Of a stretch of 19,850 nt of DNA, positions 9,461-17,184 are shown piece after piece; position 1 is the stretch's first letter, and the number at the start of each line of letters is the position of its first letter. The translations under genes and the position numbers were made by a program. The notes under the pieces were generated by a model. It ran no database searches. It worked only from the letters and a program-made list of their open reading frames with translations, and had not been told where the DNA came from. The stretch comes from Stramenopiles sp. TOSAG23-6 (lineage: Eukaryota; Sar): contig LT636044.1 in assembly GCA_900128565.1 (NCBI GenBank), positions 1 through 19,850 on the forward strand. Reading direction: 5' to 3'.

Positions 9461-10287
9461 ATGAACGTCACTCCAACTCAACGAAAAGAACTTCAACTTT
9501 CTTCTAACACCGACACCGACACTGATACTGATATTACAAACATGACGTCTACATCGAATACTTTTCAACATACTCAGTATGACGTCTATTATGGTCTTGC
9601 ACTTGTGATTGGAATACATGGTAACATTATATCTATAGTCTTACCTATGGATCCTTTTGTATCACTTGATTTTCATGTAAAGAATTCTACACAAGTCATA
9701 CTTCAACAACTTCAAATGGGAACCCTCATAGAAATTGAAAATATGATTGTAGAATGTGGCAAAACACAAAAAACAATACGTTATTATAGGAGTCTTGACA
9801 TTGCTTCTATTGCTTTTGGAAGTAGAGGACATCGATGTATCAAATGGTTTGAAGATTTGTGTAGGTTTTTTTTTTTTTTTTTTTCATAAACATTTTCAAA
9901 TTTTTCATACCTAAACAAAAAAAACAAAAAAAAACAAAAACAAAAACAAACAAAAAACTCAAATTGTACATATTTGTATACAATATATGGGGTATTGGTG
10001 TACATGGTGACGTCATTCATAGAGAATTATGTGAAAAAGTTGAAAATTTTGTCATTCAGTCTCTTCAAAACGAAAACAAAAACGATGAAACTGATACAAT
10101 GGAACAAAACAGTCATGAATTATCTGCGGATATTTTAAGAGACGTTCAAAATTACAAATTTTCGTATCAAATGATGAAGAAATCATATGTAGTTTGTAAT
10201 GTATATAAAACATTTTTATTTGCTGTCTTTAACAGAAAACAAAAAAAAATTGTAGAAGAACATTTAACTACAAAATTGTATACCTAA
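9461..10287 (+). CDS. Protein of unknown function, two exons, 232 aa
   Basis: Exons 9461-9860 and 9989-10287 join in frame (phase 1; E-D-L-W-G-I-G) to 232 codons plus TAA. Start is the first ATG after an AT-rich leader. The N-terminus has a Thr-Asp repeat (9514-9534) and is probably disordered. The middle (Y-Y-G-L-A-L-V-I-G-I-H-G, then S-I-V-L-P-M-D-P) alternates hydrophobic and polar residues like a small beta-rich fold; the C-terminus is helical and charged. I do not recognise the family. An internal short GT...AG intron (10199-10235) is possible but not needed. Confidence 0.65.
9861..9988 (+). mobile_element. Decayed introner, GT...AT
   Basis: Donor GTAGGT, branch-like ATACCTAAAC, A/C-rich middle, end CAATATAT before GGGG. 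No in-frame AG occurs within about 35 nt after this point, so the AT end is needed to join the two exons. Confidence 0.7.
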
Positions 10288-10392
10288 TTTGAACATTTAA
10301 CTACAAAAATGTATACCTAATTTGAACACTGTAAAAAAATTGTAGAAGAACATTTAACTACAAAAATGTATACCTAATTTGAACACTGTAAA
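10254..10392 (+). repeat. Tandem repeats at the 3' end of the 9461-10287 gene
   Basis: Three copies of a unit containing ATTTAACTACAAAAATGTAT then ACCTAATTTGAAC, the outer two also sharing AATTGTAGAAGAAC upstream. The first copy supplies the stop codon TAA (ACCTAA). The TATACCTAA element resembles the introner branch region. A further A-rich (AAAAAAGT)n repeat lies at about 10525-10577. Confidence 0.8.
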
Positions 10393-10587
10393 AAGTGTAC
10401 AAAAAATTTCAAATTTGTTATATCATTTTTGAAAACTATAAAAAGCTATAAAACGTATATAATAAATATGTTACAATTTGTTTTCTATTCCATTCATTCA
10501 TATTAGTTTATTATCTATAATCAAAAAGTAAAAAAAAGTAAAAAAAAGTAAAAAAAACTAAAAAAAAAGTAAAAAAATATTTTTTTT

Positions 10588-12546
10588 TTATTTAAAATTT
10601 TTTTCTGGTCGTCGGACATTTTCTTCTGGTGGTCGGACGAAAACTCCCGAATCAGCAAAATTTGATGTAGATTGTTTTTTCTTTTTTGAATAAATTTGTG
10701 TTCTTCTCCAATTATTTAATTGTTTTTGTCTATTGTTTTTCATTTCAAACTTTCTTTGAACAACATTGTCCTTTGATTCTAATGATATTGATATATGTTT
10801 TGTATTATTTTTTGTATTATTTTTTGTATTATTTTTTGTATTATTTTTTGTATTATGAATATCATTAGACGTTTTCAAGTTGACCTCACCATTTTGAATT
10901 TTAACAAGTATATGCTTATATTGTTTTGCTTTTTTTTCAAAAAGTTTTGATTTTTGACATTCTTGCTTATATTTTTTAGTTAATTTTGAAAAAGCTCGTT
11001 CTAAATCTTTTACATACATTGAAGTACAATATTCTCAAAAATTAAATTATTTTTGTTAGGTACAAAATTTACTATGAAAAAAAAAACACAAAAAAAATCA
11101 TGATTCGGGTTAGGGTTAGGGTTAAAAAAAAATACATGCAAAGCTAAAGTTTCATCATGTGATCGAATTCCATTTGTATTTTTACTTTTTAACATTTCTT
11201 CAGTTTGTTGGCATTTAAATGCTTCCATTGCTGACTTTAAATGACGAAATTCAATGTCATACATTTTTTTAAAATCATCCATTTCCATCATCTGCTTTTT
11301 ATACATATTGAGCAGGTTTGTGTTTTCTACACGCAATTTTTGATTTATATCCATAATTTTTTTTATTTCATCATTTTGTATATTTGGTATATTTGGTATA
11401 TTTGGTATATTTGGTATATTTGAATTGTTACGATTGGAAGAGTGAATAGGATAATTTTGTTGTTGGAGCATATAAGAATTATTTTGTAAAAAATCAAATG
11501 AATTTTTTTGTGTATTTTTTTTTTCAGTTCGATTTTGAAATTTTTGATTATTTTGTATTTTTTCTGTTTTTTCTGTGTTATCATCTAAAAGGACGAGAAA
11601 TGATTCACCAAGTTGTTCAGGGGAAGAAAATCGAGCATTTCGTGTTTTTCTTGTATGCTGATTTGTCATTGAGTTTTCGTGTATAGTCAAACAATATTTC
11701 AAAAAAAAAAAAAAGTTTTGTTAGGTACAAAATTTCGTATGAAAAAAGAAAATGAAATTCATGACAAAAACGTACAGGTAAAAAATCCATTTTTTTTTGC
11801 AATCGTTTTAGTGACTCAAAACTATTGAAAACAGCAGCCGATGCAGTAGCATAATTATTTTGAACAATAGTAGGTATTTGTTGTTGATTCGTATTTTCAA
11901 ATTCCAATATACCAAAATGTTTTGTAGATGAATTTGCACTTAATTTGTTATTGTTTTTATTTTGCTCCCGGTAACGTTGCTCTTGCTGTTGTTCTAATTG
12001 TCCTATGCCAGCGGCGGCTGCAGCTGCAGCTTCGTTGTCTTTGATAAAACCCCTTTTTGAATCATTTTGTGTGGAGCAGTTATCAGTTTGAGTGGAAAGC
12101 AATCGAGCGTTTTGTTCTATAGTGTTATCTTTGTTTTGGGGAAATCTTTGCTTTTCTAATGTTTTTTTGTTTGCTTTGTTCATATCATTTTTTTCATCCT
12201 TTTGATTATTCAGATTACCATGAATATCAAAATCTTCATATTGAAAGTGGAAAACATCAGAATTAGCAACTTTGTTCATAGGGGGTAATTCCTTATGATA
12301 CTCTGTACGACAAGTTTTCGCCTTACACCAATAACTATGAGATAGCAACTTGAGAGCTTGTAGAGTTGATTCACTTGAAGTACTTGTACATATTTTTTTA
12401 TATGTATCCCCTGCATTTATATACTGTTTCTCAGCTTCATCAAGATTACCTTTCGTGAATGCAACGTCTGCAGCAGTAGCAGCACTGCGAGCAAGTTCTA
12501 TAAGTTGCTGTTGTTGTTGTGGAGTTGACTCACCAACACAAGACAT
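10588..12546 (-). CDS. MIT-like domain and coiled-coil protein, three exons, ~579 aa
   Basis: ATG at 12546. Exons on the minus strand are 12546-11776, 11678-11136 and 11013-10588, summing to 579 codons plus TAA. Residues ~15-55 (LIELARSAATAADVAFTKG, then DEAEKQYINAGDTYKKI) look like an MIT three-helix domain, which in known proteins binds ESCRT-III tails or occurs in autophagy adaptors such as NRBF2. A long disordered Asn/Gln/Ala-rich linker follows, then a predicted coiled coil (KKIMDINQKLRVENTNLLNM and YVKDLERAFSKLTKKYKQ). Low-complexity units NIP and NTKN interrupt it. A membrane-trafficking role is inferred only from the N-terminus; a TPR-like helical pair is an alternative. Confidence 0.7.
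10797..10857 (-). repeat. In-frame 12-bp microsatellite (NTKN)
   Basis: About five copies of TTTTTGTATTAT (plus strand) encode Asn-Thr-Lys-Asn repeats on the minus strand. A similar 9-bp repeat, GGTATATTT, at about 11379-11421 encodes Asn-Ile-Pro. Confidence 0.9.
11014..11135 (-). mobile_element. Introner with internal telomere-like repeats, GT...AT
   Basis: Donor GTATTT at 11135 after the codon for His (A-L-H). Three CCCTAA units follow, then ATCATGA, AAATTTTGTACCTAAC and end CAATGTAT at 11014. ATG lies at both edges. The nearby AGs are out of frame or lead to a stop within eight codons; the AT end gives H-V-K-D-L-E-R. Confidence 0.75.
11107..11124 (+). repeat. Interstitial telomere-like repeat (GGGTTA x3)
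   Basis: Three perfect GGGTTA units inside the intron 11014-11135. Related short runs occur at 8646-8660 (coding), 14844-14857, 15053-15061 and 15417-15429. Confidence 0.9.
11679..11775 (-). mobile_element. Introner, 97 bp, ends ATACAC or at a downstream CAG
   Basis: GTACGTTTTTGTCATGAATT at the left, CATACGAAATTTTGTACC then TAAC, GAAATATTGTTTGAC near the end. Frame is kept either by ending at ATACAC (11679) or by using a CAG 21 nt downstream (11658). Confidence 0.7.
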
Positions 12547-12965
12547 TGCAACGACCGACGTATTCTAAAAATCAATATATACTATATGTTGGATAAGTAT
12601 GTACTAGAGACACAGCAGGTATAGAAACAATATATTTATACTAGATATTAGATAAATATGCAGCTACAATAGTAAATCAATTATGAAATAACATTGAATT
12701 GAAGCTCCAATTATTCTGTATTTTTTTCAATTTCAACTGTTCATAAAAAAAGAGAATTTTCTGAATTCTCTTTTTCTCAGATGAGTTACCCGGTAATAAA
12801 AACAAAATTATTAATGCGGATAATCAGGCGGACGGTACCGGGTATCGGATAGCTGAAAAGAAGAAAAAAAGAACGAAAAAGAACAAGGAAAGAACGCTTT
12901 AGTCGGTAAGTTTTGTAAAGTAAAAATACACAAGAGATTATCTTTATCACGCATAACCCTACCAT
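12547..12965. promoter_or_regulatory. Divergent intergenic region with hairpin and GC-rich palindromic motifs
   Basis: Separates the MIT-like gene (minus) and the secreted DUF4116-like gene (plus), so it should hold both promoters. It contains a perfect 12-bp inverted repeat with a 5-nt loop (12747-12758 and 12764-12775; arm AAAAAGAGAATT), the palindrome TTACCCGGTAA at 12786-12796, and GGTACCGGGTATC near 12834-12846. Function is inferred from position only. Confidence 0.45.
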
Positions 12966-14273
12966 TTGAAAATGCTACAGAAAAATATTCTTATTCTGGC
13001 TATGGCTGCGGTTCTTTGCCATAATACAGTGCAAGCAGACGAACCGTATGACGCTGACATTGACTGGAGTAATAAGAAGGAAATTATAAGTCTGGTTAGT
13101 TCTAAAAATTACTCCGAAGTACATTGTCCCTATATTTTTACACCGGAAAGTATTTCTCCAATATGGACAAAGATCGGTGATTTAATTAATGACAAAGATG
13201 TAGTGATTGCAATACTTAACAGGTGGGCGGCTAATGAGAAAAACGTACTCCAGAGAGTTCCAGAGCACTTGAGGAATGACAAAGAAGTTTTGCTTGCGTC
13301 ATTAAGAAATAATTCCGACTTTGAGAATCTACCAGCTGATATTCCGTGTGATACTCTTGTACATGTTGAAGGTTTCTCTGAAGAAATTACTTGGGATAAA
13401 GCTGTGCTTTTCACATATGCCACAAAAAGTATTTCGGTTTCGCATACATCAATAAGACAATTGTTGAACAAATGTAAATACCTGAAAGATGATGATTTTA
13501 TGTCGCGTATAATTGAAGAAAGTCCTTCTTACATTGACTTTGCGTCAGAAAGGATTCAGAATAAACACGCAGTTGCGTTTACTGCGTCGGGGGTCCGTTC
13601 GTTTGAAGATGCTCCAAAAAAATATCATGCTCATTCTGAGATGATCTTAAGAGTAATGCTAAATACTCCACAAGAAATACCTCTTTTAATGTCCTGGGCA
13701 GAAAATGAGGGAGGTGATGTACTCTCAACTGCTAAAGAAATGCTCAAAATTTATGAACAATTACCTACACATCTTGGACCGAACGATGAGGAATTTGAAA
13801 AGGATAACAAAAAAGCTGCTGCGTTCAAAGAAGATTATAACTTACGTGGTTTACCCGGAAATCGTTTTTTTACCGGGTCTCGTTTTACTGAATTTCTTGA
13901 AAAAGAAAATGCACAAGCAATTTTCCATGCTGACGGCACATTTGGAACTTTGCCAGCTCAACCGGTTACTTCTATTCGTTTTGCAATTCCAAAGACAGTA
14001 ATACATAATATCGATATGTACTCAGCGAGAACGAGACTTGCACTGTCTAAAGTAATTGAAAAATACTGGCGGGTTTCCGATGTTTGGACCATGATACGTG
14101 ACATACTCGCTGAAAACAAGTGGCTCTCGACCGAGAAGACTCTTCAAGAAAAAAAAACAGTGGATATTATTTATAACAAAAGTGAACCACAAGTCGAACC
14201 AGAATCACAAGTCGAACCAGAATCACAAGTTCAACCAGAATCACAAGTTCAACCAGAACTAGAGCTCATGTAG
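12966..14273 (+). CDS. Secreted protein with DUF4116-like repeats, intronless, 435 aa
   Basis: A single uninterrupted frame from ATG to TAG. Residues 1-24 form a signal peptide (KNILILAMAAVLCHNTVQA, then DE). The body has helical units such as RVPEHLRNDKEVLLASLRNN and FASERIQNKHAVAFTASGVR that resemble the DUF4116 pattern (LRxDKEVVLAAV), known from many protist and algal proteins but without assigned function. The C-terminus carries four SQVEPE/SQVQPE repeats. No introner is present and codon use looks less A/T-extreme than in the neighbours. The upstream region (12547-12965) has a GC-rich palindromic motif. Extracellular or vacuolar location is inferred; an effector-like role is only a possibility. 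Confidence 0.75.
   Translation: MKMLQKNILILAMAAVLCHNTVQADEPYDADIDWSNKKEIISLVSSKNYSEVHCPYIFTPESISPIWTKIGDLINDKDVVIAILNRWAANEKNVLQRVPEHLRNDKEVLLASLRNNSDFENLPADIPCDTLVHVEGFSEEITWDKAVLFTYATKSISVSHTSIRQLLNKCKYLKDDDFMSRIIEESPSYIDFASERIQNKHAVAFTASGVRSFEDAPKKYHAHSEMILRVMLNTPQEIPLLMSWAENEGGDVLSTAKEMLKIYEQLPTHLGPNDEEFEKDNKKAAAFKEDYNLRGLPGNRFFTGSRFTEFLEKENAQAIFHADGTFGTLPAQPVTSIRFAIPKTVIHNIDMYSARTRLALSKVIEKYWRVSDVWTMIRDILAENKWLSTEKTLQEKKTVDIIYNKSEPQVEPESQVEPESQVQPESQVQPELELM
14183..14262 (+). repeat. In-frame 18-bp repeat (SQVEPE / SQVQPE)
   Basis: Four copies of TCACAAGTCGAACCAGAA or its TTCAACC variant at the 3' end of the secreted DUF4116-like gene. Confidence 0.9.
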
Positions 14274-14467
14274 AGTCATAATGTTTGAAAATAATATTTT
14301 ATGAAAGATTCTTTCTATTGAAATGAATTAGATTAGATTCCTGTACTACATATGTAAATATCTGTGCATTTATTGAAGTAATATCATTAAAAAAATATTA
14401 TATAATTTATTTTTGTTGGAATTTCTAATTTATTTTTTTTGGAATTTCTAATTTATTTGAAAACAAA
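14274..14467. repeat. Convergent intergenic region with direct repeats
   Basis: A short gap between two converging genes. It holds direct repeats of GGAATTTCTAATTTATTT at about 14417-14458. No gene is seen. Confidence 0.6.
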
Positions 14468-16499
14468 TCAAAGAGATTGCAACCATTTACAAACTTCTAT
14501 ATGTTGATTTTCACTAGCTATTTCTAAACACTCATGCATTTTGGGGAAATATGTTACACTTGGAATTGGTCAAAAATGAGCATTAGGTACGACATTTTAT
14601 ACTAAAAAAAAAAATCTAATTCATGATTAAAGCGTACATCGACATGAATCGGACATTTAGGTATTTGTTCATTGCACCAACGAAGAACGTCCAACATACC
14701 ACTTTCTGCAGCTGATAGCATTGTATTTTCATCCCATGGGCATATGTTTTGAAAAATATTAAAATAATATATATTTTTGTTAGGTATAGAATTTTCTATA
14801 AAAAAAAAATTGTAATTATTTTCTCTTTTGAAATAATATTTTGAACCCTAACCCTACTAGAAAATAAAAACATACAAGGTGGTTGACAGTTACGAATATA
14901 CCGCAAAACAGATAATTGACCACGATATGCAGCTATAGCACACACATCTTCATTCCAAGGACAAGGTGGATTTTGATGTCTTAACCATTTCAAAACTTCC
15001 ACTCGTCCTGAAAAAGCATATATTACAAAAAAAAAAAAAAGTTTGAAATTTGTTAGGGTTATTTGTACGAAATTTTTTTTCTTAGGTACAAAATTCCGTA
15101 TGAAAAAAATAAATTTGAAATTCATGATGAAAACAAACTGCACTTGATGCTGTGTACGTATCCCAAGGACATGGTGGATTTTGATGTCTTAACCATTTCA
15201 AAACGTTTAAATGACCATTTTTTGCTGCTTTTCCACAAACCATTTTATCCCATGGGCAAGTACTATCAAACAATATTTCAAAAATATAACATTTGTTAAG
15301 TATGAAAAAATCGTATGAAAAAAATAAATCTGAAATTCAAACAATATTTCAAAAATGTAACATTTTGTAGAGTATGAAAAATTTGTATTAAAAAAAAATA
15401 AATTTGAAATTCATGATTAGGGTTAGGGGTACACACATTGTGGAGTTTGACGTCTTAACCACTGTACTGTTTCTAAATGACCAAATTCTGCAGCTTTGAT
15501 ACAACATTTCCTACCAAATCGACAACCTTGTTGATATTTTGTGAAAAATATTTTTTTTTGTTGTCAAAATTAAAATTAAAATTTGTTAGGTACAACATTT
15601 CGTAGTAAAAGAAAAAACATCATGATGAAAACCGTTACAACAAACTTGAAGCCATTGTAAAACTTTTAATTGACCTGTAGATGCTGCATTCCATTCAACG
15701 TTAAGCCAAGGACATGGTGGATTTTGATTTCTTAACCATTGTAAAACGTCTAAATGACCAAATCTTGCAGCTTCACAACACGAATCATCTCCCCATGGAC
15801 AGTTTTGTGTCTTTAGCCATTTCATTATACGTAAATGTCCATTCGCTGCAGCTTCACTAAATGTTCCAACATCCCACGGACAAGGTGGATTTTGATGTCT
15901 TAACCATTTTAATACATCCAGCTGGTTATTACCAGCAGCATGACGGCATGTATTGACATCCCAACTACACGGCGGTGAAAAATATTTTCGATTTCGTAAC
16001 CATTTTACAATCTTCAAATGGCCGTTTTGGGCAGCTGCTGTGATTGTTTTACTACTAAAATGACATATCGTTTTATTTTTATTTTGACATCGTAACCATT
16101 CTAAAATAACAAATTGATTATTTTCGGCTGCTTTTACAGATGTATTGGAAAAAATATTTAAAAGATTTGAAAATTAAAATTGGTCTGTTACAAAATGTTG
16201 AGTTGAAAGAAAATATAAATATTTGAAACAAAATGTTGAGTTGAAAGAAAATAGTAATATTTGAAAAACGTACATGTATCTATACCAAAAGGACACGGTG
16301 GGTTTTGACTACGTAACCACCTTAGAATGAGTAATTGACCACTAGCCGCAGCGTAGGTGCAAGCATTGAATTTCTTTGTTGCCCAAGGACATGTATTTTG
16401 GAAAAATATTTCTAAAAAATTTGTTTTTTTGTTAGGTACAAAATTTCGTACGAAAAATAAATTCGAAATTGAAAAAAAATGAAACATACATAGCGCCAT
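14468..16499 (-). CDS. Ankyrin-repeat protein, eight exons, ~382 aa
   Basis: Minus-strand exons by hand: 16499-16490, 16390-16274, 16139-15646, 15533-15437, 15257-15139, 15017-14876, 14741-14638, 14533-14468. The total is 1,149 nt, in frame to TGA. It encodes about ten ankyrin units of the type CPWD..TC..AA..GHLxVLKWLRxQNPP. Ankyrin repeats mediate protein binding; no other domain is visible. Every intron sits inside a repeat, and the GT...AT joins restore the repeat spacing each time. The first exon is only MAL plus one base; its ATG lies within, and out of frame with, the ceramide synthase-like exon just upstream. The true 5' end is therefore uncertain: a separate short start, a frameshift, or a chimera are all possible. 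Confidence 0.75.
14534..14637 (-). mobile_element. Decayed introner, GT...AT (or GAG)
   Basis: Donor GTACGC after P-I-H-V-D; contains AATCATGAATTAG and GTCGTACCTAA; end CCAAAATGCAT. With the AT end the last ankyrin unit (ECLEIASENQHIEVCKWL) is in exact register. A GAG three bases on would drop one residue. Confidence 0.65.
14742..14875 (-). mobile_element. Introner with telomere-like units, GT...AT, no usable AG
   Basis: Donor GTATGT after Q-P-P; includes TAGGGTTAGGG, TATACCTAAC and end CAAAACATAT before GCCC. The join gives PPCPWDENT, the exact ankyrin consensus. No AG lies within about 30 nt downstream of the join. Confidence 0.8.
15018..15138 (-). mobile_element. Introner, subfamily II, GT...AT with a bypassed TTTTTCAG
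   Basis: Donor GTTTGTTTTCATCATGAATT, core CATACGGAATTTTGTACC then TAAG, end GTAATATAT before GCTTTTTCAGGACG. The AT join gives SSA-AFSGRVEVLKWLR, the correct ankyrin register. The strong-looking TTTTTCAG eight bases later would shift frame. Confidence 0.82.
15258..15436 (-). mobile_element. Tandemly duplicated introner (179 bp)
   Basis: Contains two copies of the right half (CATAC-t-CTAAC-like core followed by ATTTTTGAAATATTGTTTGA), plus CCCTAACCCTAATCATGAAT at the left. The best register-preserving join uses donor GTGTGT at 15436 and ends TACTT at 15258; GT to GATAG is also in frame but adds three residues. Confidence 0.6.
15534..15645 (-). mobile_element. Introner, subfamily II, GT...AT
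   Basis: Donor GTTTGT after W-L-Q; includes TTTTCATCATGATG, CGAAATGTTGTACCTAAC, and end CACAAAATAT. The join gives WLQQQGCRFGRKCCIKAA, matching the spacing of WLKTQNCPWGDDSCCEAA. A GTAACG to CAAG pair is in frame but breaks the spacing. Confidence 0.65.
16140..16273 (-). mobile_element. Introner-derived intron, GT...AT
   Basis: Donor GTACGT after D-T; end CCAATACAT. It includes a duplicated TTTCTTTCAACTCAACATTT segment (about 16196-16250). The AT join gives IDTSVKAAENNQ, aligned residue by residue with the neighbouring VNTCRHAAGNNQ. Confidence 0.7.
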
Positions 16500-17184
16500 A
16501 CTGTGTAAAATTTGAATCAAAAGAAAGGCCAACAAGCAATAGAGTCACTATATGATGACCCATAAGAACAAAATAGTCACTGCATGGTGGGAATATTGTT
16601 ACGTGGCAAATTGCAGTAAAAATCCAGACTGCGAACTGTAAATAGTACAACTGACTCATTTCAGGGGTGGTGTCAGCATTCTGAAGAGTCTCGTCAGTTC
16701 CCAGATATCCAACTCGATTATAAGCGGTTTCACTTGCAAACCAATCTAAAGAAATACAGCGATACGACATGAAGGTCATTGCTGTATGAACCAGTAACTG
16801 CCAACTTTGACTCTTGAACTTTGTCATCATTTTCTCGCTCTTCAATGGGTTGTTGTACGGTGCATCACATAACACACGTTCACTTATCCATCTACCGACG
16901 AATCCAGAAAACCATTCTGTGGCAAACACACCGATGGCAACGAAAACACAGAGAAAAAGTACAATTTGAAAACTTCCATCATTACGTGGTAAAAACACGT
17001 GGAAAAACAGCCAATAGACTTCCATAATAAATAGCAAAATTAAACTTCGATCAAGTATTTTGTTAGGTTTAAAAACCCAAGATTTTAACTTTTTCTTCGG
17101 TGAAGAACTGCGACAAGTTTGGACGCATTTTTGAGGTTCGTGGACATGTGCAATATTTGCCCCAGGTATCTTTTTGGGGGCCAT
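16342..17184 (-). CDS. Ceramide synthase-like (LAG1/TLC domain), apparently truncated, ~247 aa
   Basis: ATG at 17184, one exon to 16490, then an introner. The protein has several hydrophobic segments and the Lag1 signature GHHIVTLLLVGLSF followed by SNFTQYGAM, near residues 209-232. The family N-acylates sphingoid bases with acyl-CoA in the ER; the two His are catalytic in known members. The family normally continues with an HD..SD motif and a last membrane helix, which are missing. Splicing the introner with its AT end appends 15 unrelated codons and a stop at 16342-16344, while the ankyrin coding lies in another frame. It could be a pseudogene, a chimera or an indel artefact. Confidence 0.7.
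16391..16489 (-). mobile_element. Introner, subfamily I, 99 bp, at the TLC/ankyrin boundary
   Basis: Well-conserved copy: GTATGTTTCATTTTTTTTCA, core TTCGTACGAAATTTTGTACC then TAAC, end CCAAAATACAT. ATG at both edges. The copy separates the ceramide synthase-like exon from the first ankyrin exon. Confidence 0.85.

Noticed and set aside
11107-11124. A true chromosome end
   Set aside because: Only three telomere-like units, inside an intron with genes on both sides.
12747-12775. Bacterial-type intrinsic terminator
   Set aside because: The window is eukaryotic, the stem is AT-rich and it lies upstream of divergent genes, not after a gene.
2294-16489. U12-type (AT-AC) or group II introns
   Set aside because: The 5' ends are GTATGT/GTACGT-like, not ATATCC; there is no TCCTTAAC box, and the elements are too short and lack group II domain V.
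16188-17184. A simple in-frame TLC-ankyrin fusion protein
   Set aside because: With the family splice ends the two parts are in different frames (phase 2 against phase 1), and no good alternative donor/acceptor joins them.
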